In this document: positions 1-8,736 of the stretch, piece by piece | Position numbering within the stretch: position 1 is the first letter of the stretch | Layout: each line of letters starts with the position of its first letter | Assembly: GCA_963708095.1 (NCBI GenBank) | Contig: OY970182.1 | Location: forward strand, 3,906,001-3,970,000 | DNA from: JAJZVS01 sp963708095 | GTDB taxonomy: Bacteria > Pseudomonadota > Alphaproteobacteria > Acetobacterales > Acetobacteraceae | Length of the DNA stretch: 64,000 nt | Reading direction: 5' to 3' | Program-made: the position numbers and the translations under genes | Notes under the pieces: generated by a model | The model's database searches: none | What the model saw: the letters and a program-made list of their open reading frames with translations, nothing else | What the model was told of the DNA's origin: nothing

Positions 1-8
1 CTCGCGCC

Positions 9-653
9 TTACCGGGCCCCCACCACCCCCAGCGCCGCGCAATTGGCCGCCCACGCCCGATCGTACTCGATCACCCGCGCCACCTCGTCGCGCGCCGCCG
101 CCCCATACATCCGCCCGATCAGATAAAGGGTCCCGTCGATCGCCAGTGATACCCCGCCGCTCGTCACCACCCCGGCGTCGACCACCGCCGCGGCGCGGGG
201 CGCGCTCGTTGGCGCGACCGCGCGCAAGGTGACCAGCGGCGCCTCCTGTTCCGCCCCCAACGCGGTGCGCCGCGTGGTCGCCGCGCGTCCGTCCAGCAGC
301 CCCGCCGCGCCCAGGATCAGCGCGCCGGTGCAGACCGACGCGACGCGCGACGGGTCGAGCCCCCGCAGGAAGCCCAACATCGCCCCATCCTCCAGTTGCG
401 CCCGCCACCCCGGCCCGCCGCAGACGATCACCACGTCGCACGCCGGCGCGTCCGCGAACCCATGCTCCGCGATCACCCGCAGGCCGCCGGCCAGGGCAAC
501 GGGTCCGGCCGCGCGCGCGATCGTCACCGCCGCCAGCGCCGGCAGGACGCGCGTCGCCATCGACACCACCCCCATCGTGCCGCCGAGGTCGATCGGCTCG
601 ACGCCTTCATAGAGAACGATGCCGAACCGTGCCGGTTCGTTGCGCCCACGCAT
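9..653 (-). CDS. DJ-1/PfpI family protein
   Basis: A 214-residue protein of the DJ-1/PfpI class I glutamine-amidotransferase-like superfamily. Visible marks are an N-terminal strand followed by YEGVEPIDLGG (residues 15-25), the GGPG turn (79-82) and the nucleophile elbow SVCTGA with Cys108. There is no C-terminal AraC-type helix-turn-helix, so it is the stand-alone enzyme or chaperone-like form and not a GlxA regulator. Relatives include isonitrile hydratases, glyoxalase III and proteases; the substrate cannot be read from sequence. It lies downstream of the DUF3126 gene on the same strand with a 66-base gap, so co-transcription is possible. The family call is firm, the specific activity unknown. 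Confidence 0.85.
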   Translation of the reverse strand: MRGRNEPARFGIVLYEGVEPIDLGGTMGVVSMATRVLPALAAVTIARAAGPVALAGGLRVIAEHGFADAPACDVVIVCGGPGWRAQLEDGAMLGFLRGLDPSRVASVCTGALILGAAGLLDGRAATTRRTALGAEQEAPLVTLRAVAPTSAPRAAAVVDAGVVTSGGVSLAIDGTLYLIGRMYGAAARDEVARVIEYDRAWAANCAALGVVGAR

Positions 654-719
654 TCCCGTTGTCGCCCCCCGTCCGGATGGCCGCGATGACGCGCCGGAGC
701 GACCGGCGCGCCGCGCCCC

Positions 720-965
720 TCAGCGTTTCGGCGCCGCCCGCTTCTGTGCGGCGAGCACCGGCAGGTCTTCTTCCAGGATCGTGATGTGCAGCGAGAACGA
801 GACCTCGCCGTCGTCCTCGTCCCGGTGCACCGTGCCGATGAATTCCGCACCGATGCGGACCTCGACCGAGGCCCCGCGCTTGGTCGGGGCTTCGATGCGG
901 ATCCGGTCGTTGCCCAGGGTGGTGCGCAGGTAGGCTTCCAGCCGCGCGATATCCGATGGCGTCAT
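720..965 (-). CDS. DUF3126 family protein
   Basis: An 81-residue small protein matching the alphaproteobacterial DUF3126 family: an N-terminal helix (SDIARLEAYLRTTLG), an alternating beta core with EVRIGAEFIGTVHRDEDDGE, and a strand SFSLHITILEEDL near the end. The function of the family is unknown. It has no signal peptide and no membrane segment, so it is presumably cytosolic. The ATG at 965 is the only start that gives the full conserved N-terminus. The gene upstream on the other strand (acyltransferase) is divergent, with about 550 bases between them. Confidence 0.8.
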   Translation of the reverse strand: MTPSDIARLEAYLRTTLGNDRIRIEAPTKRGASVEVRIGAEFIGTVHRDEDDGEVSFSLHITILEEDLPVLAAQKRAAPKR

Positions 966-1516
966 GGTCCAGGTTTCCTTCGGTTAGCCGGCCGAATGGT
1001 GCCGACGGTGCCGCCGCCGCGGGCCCCGGGAACCGCGACGCGGTCCCGGATGACAGTCCGCGCACGCTGCGCGGGGCCCTGGTTATACCGATCTGCACGT
1101 CGGTTGCCAGTCGAGGCCGCGCCGGACCGGGCTCGGAATTCCAGAACGATGTCACAATTACAAGCCGCCCGGGTCCGGGGTATCACGGTCGGTTGTACGC
1201 CCCCGGACGATCTCGACACGCAGCGGCGTCATCCGCTGGGCAAGGGCCGACGAAGCGGTCGCGGCGCCGCGTTCGGCAGCGTCGTTCAATATCTTGTTAC
1301 GCGCGCCCGGCCGCCGGACCGCTGGTATGCTGCGACGCAGCGCGTCAGACTTCCTCTTCCATGCAGATCGTCGGCCGCACGCCGGACCGGTGCGGCAGTG
1401 CCGGCGCACATCCTGATGCAGCTTCCGGGCGTGACCCGGCGGGATGGCGCCGGTGGGCAGCGGCCCCGATGCCCGGCTTGCGATGCCGACAACCGGAGCC
1501 GAGGGCCTCAGCCTCC
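966..1516. other. Intergenic region between divergent genes
   Basis: About 550 bases between the DUF3126 gene and the acyltransferase gene. Open frames cross it on both strands but look like GC-rich shadows: arginine- and proline-rich, with no recognisable domain. It must carry promoters for two divergent genes, but no convincing -35/-10 pair was found. The slightly AT-richer patch near 1285-1300 is the only compositional change noticed. Confidence 0.5.
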
Positions 1517-2614
1517 ATGAACGAACGCCGTTCCGAAATCAGATCCCTTACCGGGTTGCGGGGCCTCGCGGCCTGCTGGGTGATGGTCTACCATGCCGAG
1601 CAGCAGGTCGCGGTCTGGCACCCCGCGCATGTGCTGATCGACCACGGCTATCTCGCCGTCGATCTGTTCTTCATCCTGAGCGGCTTCGTCCTGGCGCTGA
1701 ACTACGGGGAGACCTTCAGGCACACGCGCACCCCCGCTGCCTACGCGAGTTTCCTGAAGAAGCGATTCGCCCGCACCTACCCGCTGTATTTCGTCATGAC
1801 GGTCGTCTGCTTCCTGCTCATCCGGGGCGGCGTGCTGCCGCATGTCGCCGGGCTCGATAGCGCGCTGCTGTCCAACCTGCTGCTGATCCAGTCGTGGCAC
1901 TCGCATGTCGGCAGCGTGGACGGTCCGGGCTGGTCGATCAGCTCGGAATGGGGCGCCTATCTTCTGTTTCCCGTGTTCTGCCGGCTGGTCCTGCACGGCG
2001 ACAAATTCCGCGCCCTCACCATGGTCACCGTGTCCGCAATGACGCTCGCGATTCTCGCACACCTGCCGACGCCCTGGATCGGCGAGCAGGCCGTGCGCAG
2101 CGGCCCGCTGGACATCTGGGTCGGGTCCACGTTTGCGCCCGGCCTGCGCTGCCTTGCCGAATTCGGCATCGGCGTCGCCCTCTGTCGGATCGCGGCCCAC
2201 CCGATGGGGAAGCGGCTGAAGTCCAGTCCCGGCCTAAGTGTGGGCGCTACCGCGGTGTTGCTCGCGCTGCTGTGCGTCCGCGGGACCGACCTCGCGGTGG
2301 TTGCGCTGTTCAGCGTGCTGGTCCTGTGCCTGTCCGCAGACGAAGGCGTGGTGGCGCGCTTCCTCGGCTCCGGCGTCATCTATTTCCTCGGCGTCATTTC
2401 CTATTCGATCTACCTGGTGCACGATCCGCTGCTGGAGGGCATGCAGCGGCTGCTCGCAGGGACCGACCTGTCGGCGCACCGCTCCGTCGTCACGGGCTGT
2501 GCCTGGGCCGCCACCTTCGTGCTGTCCACGCTTTCCTACTTCGCCATCGAGCGGCCGGCGCGGCGCCTGATCGGCCGTCTCGCGATCCGTAGCGTCCTCC
2601 GCGCAAGCGGGTGA
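1517..2614 (+). CDS. Acyltransferase 3 family membrane protein (OafA/YrhL-like)
   Basis: A 365-residue integral membrane O-acyltransferase. The N-terminus has the family signature, RSLTGLRGLAA followed by the catalytic-type Tyr-His at residues 25-26, then LFFILSGFVLALNY. Many hydrophobic segments follow, including a late one with SYSIYLVHDP. Such proteins move acyl groups across the inner membrane onto sugars of O-antigen, exopolysaccharide or periplasmic glycans; the acceptor here is unknown. The start at 1517 is chosen because it places the signature at the usual distance from the N-terminus; the open frame extends upstream to 956 but that stretch is arginine-rich and domain-free. It is convergent with purH, 38 bases away. 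Confidence 0.87.
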   Translation: MNERRSEIRSLTGLRGLAACWVMVYHAEQQVAVWHPAHVLIDHGYLAVDLFFILSGFVLALNYGETFRHTRTPAAYASFLKKRFARTYPLYFVMTVVCFLLIRGGVLPHVAGLDSALLSNLLLIQSWHSHVGSVDGPGWSISSEWGAYLLFPVFCRLVLHGDKFRALTMVTVSAMTLAILAHLPTPWIGEQAVRSGPLDIWVGSTFAPGLRCLAEFGIGVALCRIAAHPMGKRLKSSPGLSVGATAVLLALLCVRGTDLAVVALFSVLVLCLSADEGVVARFLGSGVIYFLGVISYSIYLVHDPLLEGMQRLLAGTDLSAHRSVVTGCAWAATFVLSTLSYFAIERPARRLIGRLAIRSVLRASG

Positions 2615-2652
2615 AGGAGGCTTGCCGGCTGTCCGCTGCCCGCGTGCCGCGG

Positions 2653-4227
2653 CTAATGCCGGAAATGCCGCATCCCCGTCAGCACCATCGCGATCCCGGC
2701 GGCGTCCGCCGCGGCGATCACCTCGGCGTCGCGCATCGACCCGCCGGGCTGAATCACCGCCGTTGCGCCCGCGGCCACCGCCGCCTCCAGCCCATCGGCG
2801 AAGGGGAAGAACGCGTCCGAGGCGACCACGCTGCCCTGGGCCAGGGGCGCGTCCAGCCCTGCCACCTTTGCCGCTTCGGCGCTTTTCCAGGCCGCGATGC
2901 GCGCGGAATCCACCCGGCTCATCTGCCCTGCGCCGATGCCCACCGTCGCGCCGCCCTTGGCATAGACGATTGCGTTCGATTTTACATGCTTGCAGACGCG
3001 GAACGCGAACAGCAGGTCCGCGAGCTCCGTCGGGCTCGGCGCGCGCCGGGTGGCGACCCGCAGATCGGCCTCCGCCACCCGCCCGGCGTCGCGCGTCTGC
3101 GCCAGGAACCCGCCGCCGACGCTGCGGAACACGGTGCCCGGCGCGGCCGGATCGGGTAGTCCGCCTGCCAGCAGCAGCCGCAGGTTCTTCTTGCGCGCCA
3201 GCACCGCGCGCGCCTCGGCATCGGCGTCCGGAGCGATGATGACTTCGGTGAAGATCGCGGCAATCCGTTCCGCCGTCAGCCCGTCCAGGGTCCGGTTCAG
3301 CGCAACGATGCCGCCGAAGGCCGAGGTCGGGTCGCAGCGCAGCGCCGCCTCCCACGCATCGGCCAGGCGCGCTGCAGTGGCGACCCCGCATGGGTTGGCG
3401 TGCTTGACGATCACCACCGTCGGCGCGTCGAACTCGGCCACGCATTCGTAGGCGGCGTCGGTGTCGTTCAGGTTGTTGTACGACAGCTCCTTGCCCTGCA
3501 CCTGCGTCGCGGTCGCCACGCCCGTGCGCGGCGTGCCGACGTAGAAGGCCGCCTGCTGGTGCGGGTTCTCCCCGTAGCGCAAGGTCTGGCGCAGGGTGCC
3601 GGCAATTGCCAGCCGCGGCGGGAACGCCTCGCCCCGCTCCGCGGCGAACCAGGCCGCGATGGCGGCGTCGTAGGCGGCGGTGCGGGCATAGGCCGCACCG
3701 GCCAGCCGCCGGCGCAGCGCCAGGGTAGTGCCGCCCTGGGCCGCGATCTCCGCCAGTACCTCGGCGTACTGGTCGGGCTCGGTCAGCACGGTGACGAAAT
3801 CATGGTTCTTCGCCGCGGCGCGGATCAGCGCCGGGCCGCCGATGTCGATGTTCTCCACGCAGTCGTCCGGGGCGGCGCCGCGCGCCACCGTGGCCTCGAA
3901 CGGGTAGAGATTCACCGCCAGCAGGTCGATCGGCGCGATCCCGTGCGCCGCCATCTGTGCCACGTGCTCAGCCAGGTCGCGTCGGCCGAGCAGGCCGCCG
4001 TGGATCTGCGGCACCAGGGTCTTGACCCGCCCATCCAGGATTTCCGGAAACCCGGTGTGCTCGGACACTTCCGTCACCGCCACGCCGGCGGCGCGCAGCG
4101 CGGCGGCCGAACCGCCGGTGGACAGGATCTGGACCCCCTGCGCGGCGAGTGCGGCGGCGAAGGCCACCAGGCCGGATTTATCGGAAACCGAGATCAGCGC
4201 GCGGCGGATCGGGACGATGTCGTTCAT
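2653..4227 (-). CDS. purH: Bifunctional AICAR formyltransferase / IMP cyclohydrolase
   Basis: PurH catalyses the last two steps of de novo purine synthesis: formylation of AICAR with 10-formyl-THF, then ring closure to IMP. The 524-residue product has the full two-domain layout. The MGS-like cyclohydrolase domain is in the first ~150 residues (SVSDKSG at 13-19, STGG, KTLVPQIHGGLL), followed by the transformylase domain with YGENPHQ (218-224) and KHANPCG (275-281) carrying the catalytic Lys-His. The start at 4227 is preferred over the much longer open frame because the conserved protein begins there. It is last in a same-strand run with a glycosyltransferase (17-base gap), heparinase-like gene and rpe. 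Confidence 0.97.
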   Translation of the reverse strand: MNDIVPIRRALISVSDKSGLVAFAAALAAQGVQILSTGGSAAALRAAGVAVTEVSEHTGFPEILDGRVKTLVPQIHGGLLGRRDLAEHVAQMAAHGIAPIDLLAVNLYPFEATVARGAAPDDCVENIDIGGPALIRAAAKNHDFVTVLTEPDQYAEVLAEIAAQGGTTLALRRRLAGAAYARTAAYDAAIAAWFAAERGEAFPPRLAIAGTLRQTLRYGENPHQQAAFYVGTPRTGVATATQVQGKELSYNNLNDTDAAYECVAEFDAPTVVIVKHANPCGVATAARLADAWEAALRCDPTSAFGGIVALNRTLDGLTAERIAAIFTEVIIAPDADAEARAVLARKKNLRLLLAGGLPDPAAPGTVFRSVGGGFLAQTRDAGRVAEADLRVATRRAPSPTELADLLFAFRVCKHVKSNAIVYAKGGATVGIGAGQMSRVDSARIAAWKSAEAAKVAGLDAPLAQGSVVASDAFFPFADGLEAAVAAGATAVIQPGGSMRDAEVIAAADAAGIAMVLTGMRHFRH

Positions 4228-4244
4228 GTCGCCGCGCAATAGCC

Positions 4245-5348
4245 CTACAGCCCGAGCAGGTCCAGCGTGCGCGCGATCGCCTTCGATTCGTCGAACAAAT
4301 CGACTGCCCGCGCCCGTCCCGCCGCACCCATCGTTGCGCGCAAGCCCGGATCGGCAGCCAACCGCGCCAGCGCCGCGGCCAGCGGCGCCACCGCGTGCGC
4401 TGGCACCAACAGGCCGGTCACACCCTCGACCACCTGCAGGCGGGGCCCCGGGATGTCGGAGGCGACGACCGGCAGGCCGCACAGCATCGCCTCCATCACC
4501 GAGACCGGCAGCCCCTCGAAATAGCTCGGCAGGGTGAAGATGTCGGCCGCCGCCATCACCGAAGCCACGTCGTCGCGGTAGCCGAGCCGCTTCAGCCGCG
4601 CCCCGAGGCCCGCGCCCTCCAGCAGCGCCACCATGTCCTCCCCGGGGTCCGAGGCAAGCCGCTCGCCCACCACCCATAGCTCGGCCTCCGGCACGTCCCG
4701 CATCGCCGCCGCCAATTCCGGGTAGCCCTTGGTCCGCACCAGGCGGGAGACGGCGAGCACCACCACCCGGTCCTCCGGCGTGCCGAGGGCCGCGCGCAGC
4801 CGCGCCCGCGCAGCCGGATCGGGGTGGAACACGGCCGGGTCGCGGCCGTTGCCGACCGCGACGGCGCGGCGGGAGATGAACAGCCGCCGCGCCTCCGCCG
4901 CCTCGGTCGCCGAGACGGTCAGGAACGCGTCGGTCAGCCGCCCGCCGATCCATTCCATGACGAAGGCGACGGCGCGCCGGGCGAACGAGCCCTCCTGTTT
5001 GTAGAGAAATCCATGGCATGTGTAGGCGACGCGGGGTACGCCGGCGATCCGTGCCGCCAGGCGCCCCAGGAAGCCGCTGATCGGCATGTGCGCGTGCACG
5101 AGGTCGGGCTTCTCCGCCCGGATCAGCGCCACCAGGGCGGCGAAGGCACGCAGATGCGCGACCGGGGAGACCTGCCGGGCGAACGGCACCGCGACCACCC
5201 GGAACCCCTCGGCGCGGATCCCCTCGAGCAGCGGCCCTTCGGCCGAGACGCCCACCACCTCGTGCCCGCGCGCGCGGATGCCGCGCATCAGCGGTAGCAC
5301 GAACTGGCGCAGCGAGAAATCGACGTTGGTGATCTCCAGGACCTTCAT
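4245..5348 (-). CDS. Glycosyltransferase family 4 (GT-B fold)
   Basis: A 367-residue GT-B glycosyltransferase. The N-terminal acceptor domain starts MKVLEITNVDFSLRQFVLPL and includes HAHMPISGFLGRLAARIAG; the C-terminal Rossmann half has LAVSRLVRTKGYPEL and the sugar-nucleotide EX7E motif (EGLPVSVME) followed by GLPVVASDIPG. This matches retaining GT4 enzymes acting on lipid-linked oligosaccharides or exopolysaccharides at the cytosolic membrane face. The gene sits between the heparinase-like gene and purH on one strand with short gaps, so it is probably in the same transcript. Donor and acceptor are unknown. Confidence 0.9.
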   Translation of the reverse strand: MKVLEITNVDFSLRQFVLPLMRGIRARGHEVVGVSAEGPLLEGIRAEGFRVVAVPFARQVSPVAHLRAFAALVALIRAEKPDLVHAHMPISGFLGRLAARIAGVPRVAYTCHGFLYKQEGSFARRAVAFVMEWIGGRLTDAFLTVSATEAAEARRLFISRRAVAVGNGRDPAVFHPDPAARARLRAALGTPEDRVVVLAVSRLVRTKGYPELAAAMRDVPEAELWVVGERLASDPGEDMVALLEGAGLGARLKRLGYRDDVASVMAAADIFTLPSYFEGLPVSVMEAMLCGLPVVASDIPGPRLQVVEGVTGLLVPAHAVAPLAAALARLAADPGLRATMGAAGRARAVDLFDESKAIARTLDLLGL

Positions 5349-5385
5349 GCGGATCAGGGGAGGACGCGGCGGCGCGCGCGTCGAC

Positions 5386-6987
5386 CTATTTCACCTTGCT
5401 GATCGCCCATTTCACGTGCTGCGGCCCGTCCGGGTAGCCGCTCAGCACCACCTGCTCGGCGCGCTTCGGTTCCGGGCCGCCGAGATAGATGCTCTCCTCC
5501 ACCGACACCTTCGCCCCGTCGGCGCGCAGCCGCCAGCCACCGCCGCCGGGCAGCCGCAGCAGCACCGCGCCGCCGTCCTGTTGCAGGTTGCCGTGCACCA
5601 AAGGGTGCAGGTGGAAGCGGATGGCGAAGGGCTGCGGCGTCGCCGCCTCGATCGTATCCTCCCCGCGCAGGTCCTCGCCGCTTTCGGCGAGGTAGAGGCG
5701 ACGGCGATGCACGGCGCCGAACGGCTTGCCCCAGCCGTCGTGGCTCGCTTCCAGCCAGTGCGCGCCGTTCGCCTCCTGCCGCTGCACGTCGACCGTGCCC
5801 GGCCGCCGCCCCAGCCCCTCGGGCTTGAGTTCGGAAGAATTCACGTCGGCTATCACGAGGGTGGAGTGCGCGGCGGTGGCGCGCGCCGCGTCCCGCCATT
5901 CGGCGCCGCCGGCGGGGAAGGCGCCGCAGTTCACGATCAGCCGTTCCCGCCCGATCGACATCTCGAACGACAAGGTGCCGGCATGTGCCGACCGATCGAG
6001 CCCCGGCGGCGGCGGCGCGCCGCAATCGGCGAGCACCAGGGTGCGCGCGGCCGCGAGGCGGTGGAATCCGCCCTCCGGCAGCGCCAGCGGCGTACGCCCG
6101 CCGCGCCCGGCCTGGGTCAGCACCAGTTCGATCAGCCCGGCGTGGTCCTCCTTGCTGCCGTTGAACAACGCGAGGCCGCCGTCGCCGTGGCGCAATGCGC
6201 GCAGCGCCCCGGCCAGCCGCTCGATCGCGGGGCCCAGCAAGGTTGGCGGCGTTGCCTGCGCCGCCTGCAGCAGGGCGCGGATTTCCGTCAGGTCCTGCAG
6301 GGCGGCGAGTAGCGCGGCCGGGCTGCGCTCGGCCTGGCTGCCGTCCGGGGCCACCTGGCGGGCGATTTCCTGCGGCAGGAAGCGCTGGGCGCGGAGCAGG
6401 AAGCCGCCGTGCTCCGGCAGCGCGACCGCCGCGGCGATCAGGCCTTTCAGCGCGGTGAGCGCGCGGGCGTCGATCTCCTCCGGCGGCAGGGCCGCGGACA
6501 GGCTGCGGGCGTCGGAGACGAGGCGGCCCATCAGCTTCTGGCGGAACGCATCGTCGGCGGCGGCGAAGAAGAAATCGTAGTGGCCGAGCCACGCGGCGAT
6601 GCGCGCTCCGGCCACGTCCGGCCGCTGCGCCAGCGGATCGGACGCGCCGGTGGCGATCCAGTCTGACACCAGCGCGCGGGCCCGCAGCCGGGCGGCGTCG
6701 GTGCCGAGCGCGCGCAGGTCGCGCAGCCAGGTGAACCCGTGCCCGGCGGCGCGCAGCAGCATCGCGCCGGACGGCTCGGCCCAGAACCCCGGCCGCAGCC
6801 CGCGCACCCCGCCGCCCAGTTCGAGCTCGCCCTTGAGCAGTCGGGCGCCGCGAGCGGGATCGCCGGGCCAGGGATCGCGCACCGGCAGGGCGGGCGCATC
6901 GGGCACCCGGCTCATGCGCAGGTCGGGCAGGCGCGCGACGACGCGCCGCAGGTCGCGTAGCCAGCGGCGCGGATCGCCCCCGCTCAA
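5386..6987 (-). CDS. Heparinase II/III family protein
   Basis: A 533-residue protein with the two-part heparinase II/III layout: an alpha-helical toroid-like N-terminal half (RPGFWAEPSGAMLLRAAGHGFTWLRDLR near residues 65-95) and a C-terminal beta-rich half with YLAESGEDLRGEDTIE and IRFHLHPLVHG. The N-terminus shows no clear signal peptide. In many alphaproteobacteria a gene of this family lies between rpe and purH; the true substrate is not established and may be an exopolysaccharide. The start overlaps the stop of rpe by four bases (ATGA), supporting translational coupling. Confidence 0.85.
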   Translation of the reverse strand: MSGGDPRRWLRDLRRVVARLPDLRMSRVPDAPALPVRDPWPGDPARGARLLKGELELGGGVRGLRPGFWAEPSGAMLLRAAGHGFTWLRDLRALGTDAARLRARALVSDWIATGASDPLAQRPDVAGARIAAWLGHYDFFFAAADDAFRQKLMGRLVSDARSLSAALPPEEIDARALTALKGLIAAAVALPEHGGFLLRAQRFLPQEIARQVAPDGSQAERSPAALLAALQDLTEIRALLQAAQATPPTLLGPAIERLAGALRALRHGDGGLALFNGSKEDHAGLIELVLTQAGRGGRTPLALPEGGFHRLAAARTLVLADCGAPPPPGLDRSAHAGTLSFEMSIGRERLIVNCGAFPAGGAEWRDAARATAAHSTLVIADVNSSELKPEGLGRRPGTVDVQRQEANGAHWLEASHDGWGKPFGAVHRRRLYLAESGEDLRGEDTIEAATPQPFAIRFHLHPLVHGNLQQDGGAVLLRLPGGGGWRLRADGAKVSVEESIYLGGPEPKRAEQVVLSGYPDGPQHVKWAISKVK

Positions 6988-7694
6988 TCTGCGGTCCCCT
7001 CGGCCCCGGGCCCTCCGGTGCGGGAGGGGAAGGCGGCGGCGGCTTCGGCGCGTAGCGCAGCTATGGCCTGCGCGTAGTCCGGGGAGCCGAACACGGCGCT
7101 GCCGGCAATGAGGGTATCGGCCCCCGCTGCCGCCGCCGGCCCCGCGGTGCCCGGGGCGACGCCGCCGTCGACCGCCAGCCGGATGGGCCGGCCGGAGGCG
7201 GCGATCATTTCGCGCATCGCGGCAATCTTGGGCAGTTGCGAGGACAGGAACGCCTGTCCGCCGAATCCGGGGTTGACGGTCATCATCAGCACTGTGTCAA
7301 CCAGATCGAGCACCCATGCAACGGCTTCCACCGGGGTCGCCGGGTTCAACACCACGCCGGCCCGTTTGCCGAGCGCGCGGATCGCCTGCAGCGAACGATG
7401 CAGATGGGGGCCGGATTCCGGGTGGATCAGGATGCGGTCGGCGCCGGCGGCGGCGAACTCGGCGATGAAGGGGTCGACCGGGGCGATCATCAGGTGGACG
7501 TCGAAGGGCAGGCGGGTACGTGGGCGCAGGGCGCGCAGGACAAGGGGGCCGAAGCTGATGTTGGGCACGAAGCGCCCGTCCATCACATCGAGGTGCAGCC
7601 AGTCGGCGCCGGCGGCTTCCACCGCGGCGGCCTCCTCCGCCAGTTGGGCGAAATCGGCGGCGAGCAGGCTGGGGGCGATCTCGATGCGGGGCAT
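6984..7694 (-). CDS. rpe: Ribulose-phosphate 3-epimerase
   Basis: A TIM-barrel epimerase interconverting ribulose-5-phosphate and xylulose-5-phosphate in the pentose phosphate and Calvin pathways. The 236-residue product shows APSLLAADF at the N-terminus, metal/catalytic HLDVMDG (His34, Asp36), FDVHLMI (His67), MTVNPGFGGQ and the second catalytic aspartate in LAVDGG. The open frame continues upstream to 7916, but MPRIEIAPSLLAAD at 7694 is the canonical N-terminus. It is first in the minus-strand operon with the heparinase-like gene, glycosyltransferase and purH. Confidence 0.96.
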   Translation of the reverse strand: MPRIEIAPSLLAADFAQLAEEAAAVEAAGADWLHLDVMDGRFVPNISFGPLVLRALRPRTRLPFDVHLMIAPVDPFIAEFAAAGADRILIHPESGPHLHRSLQAIRALGKRAGVVLNPATPVEAVAWVLDLVDTVLMMTVNPGFGGQAFLSSQLPKIAAMREMIAASGRPIRLAVDGGVAPGTAGPAAAAGADTLIAGSAVFGSPDYAQAIAALRAEAAAAFPSRTGGPGAEGTAD

Positions 7695-7931
7695 GGCGGT
7701 CTCGGCGATGGGCGGGGGAAGGGGCACGATCAGGGCGGAAAAGCGCGCCGCGCACAAGGGTTGCACCGGCACGTCTTCCCCCGTGCGCGAGGTGCGGCAG
7801 CGGCAGAGGTTCCGTGCGGCGTCCCCCGCCCCCGCAAGCCGCCGCACACCTACAGACCCGTGCTTGACGGGTCCGCCTCCCGCCGTTACACCCCCGCACC
7901 TCCCGGCCGGCCGCATCGGCCGCCGGCGGAT

Positions 7932-8018
7932 GCCCAGGTGGCGGAATTGGTAGACGCGCAGGTTTCAGGTACCTGTGGCCGCAAGGTCGTGGAAGTTCGA
8001 GTCTTCTCCTGGGCACCA
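7932..8018 (+). tRNA. tRNA-Leu (CAG anticodon)
   Basis: An 87-nucleotide class II tRNA. The acceptor 5' strand GCCCAGG pairs with CCTGGGC, followed by an encoded ACCA end. The anticodon stem CAGGT/ACCTG encloses a loop with CAG at positions 34-36. A long variable arm typical of tRNA-Leu precedes a GTTCGAGTC T-loop. It lies 40 bases upstream of the RNase D gene on the same strand. Confidence 0.96.
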
Positions 8019-8058
8019 GTTCAATGATCGGTCATCGGTTGGCGACGGCAGGGACGGC

Positions 8059-8712
8059 ATGGGCGTGACCCAGTTCATGCCCGGCGCGGCGCTGCATCTG
8101 CATCGCGACGACCTGCCGGAGGGCCTGTCCCTCGGCCCGGTGGTTGCCGTCGATACCGAGACCATGGGCCTCAACCCGCATCGCGACCGGCTGTGCCTCG
8201 TGCAACTTTCCGCCGGTGACGGCGTGGCGCATCTGGTGCAGCTTCGCCCGCCCTCGCTTGGCGGCCGCGGGTTCGACTGCCCGAACCTGGCGCGGATGAT
8301 GGCCGATCCTTTGGTGCTGAAACTGATGCACTTCGCCCGTTTCGACGTGGCGGTGCTGCAGCACAGCCTGGGCATCACCGTCGCACCCGTGGCCTGCACC
8401 AAGATCGCGGCCAAACTGGTGCGGACGTTCACGGACCGGCACGGGCTGCGCGATCTCTGCCGCGAGCTGCTGGGCGTGGAGATCAGCAAGCAGCAGCAGA
8501 CGTCGGACTGGGGCGCGCCGGAACTGTCCGCCGAGCAGCTCGCGTATGCCGCCTCCGACGTGCTGCACCTGCATGCGCTGTGGGCGAAGTTGGAGGCATT
8601 GCTGCGTCGGGAAGGCCGGCTGGAGCTGGCGCAGGCGTGTTTCGACTTCCTGCCGGCGCGGGCGCGGCTCGATCTGCTGGGGTACGAAACACCGGACATC
8701 TTCGCGCATTAG
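8059..8712 (+). CDS. rnd: Ribonuclease D (3'-5' exonuclease domain only)
   Basis: A 217-residue DEDDy exonuclease. Motif I is VDTETMG (residues 31-37, Asp32 and Glu34), motif II lies in the MHFARFDVAVLQ stretch, and motif III is YAASDVLHLHAL with the Tyr and Asp. It has no HRDC domains, so it is the short form common in alphaproteobacteria, about half the E. coli RNase D length. The role would be 3' trimming of tRNA and other stable RNAs. ATG 8059 is preferred because the upstream part of the open frame runs into the tRNA-Leu gene; ATG 8077 is a possible alternative. The closeness to the tRNA suggests a shared transcript. Confidence 0.9.
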   Translation: MGVTQFMPGAALHLHRDDLPEGLSLGPVVAVDTETMGLNPHRDRLCLVQLSAGDGVAHLVQLRPPSLGGRGFDCPNLARMMADPLVLKLMHFARFDVAVLQHSLGITVAPVACTKIAAKLVRTFTDRHGLRDLCRELLGVEISKQQQTSDWGAPELSAEQLAYAASDVLHLHALWAKLEALLRREGRLELAQACFDFLPARARLDLLGYETPDIFAH

Positions 8713-8736
8713 GCGCACGGGGATGAAGGCGCCGGG

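Noticed and set aside
1286..1330. A promoter-like TTGTTA and TATGCT before the acyltransferase gene
   Set aside because: The gap between them is about 26 bases, too long for a sigma-70 promoter.
2653..5019. A single 788-codon frame covering purH and more
   Set aside because: The purH product starts at 4227; the upstream part is a shadow of the glycosyltransferase gene.
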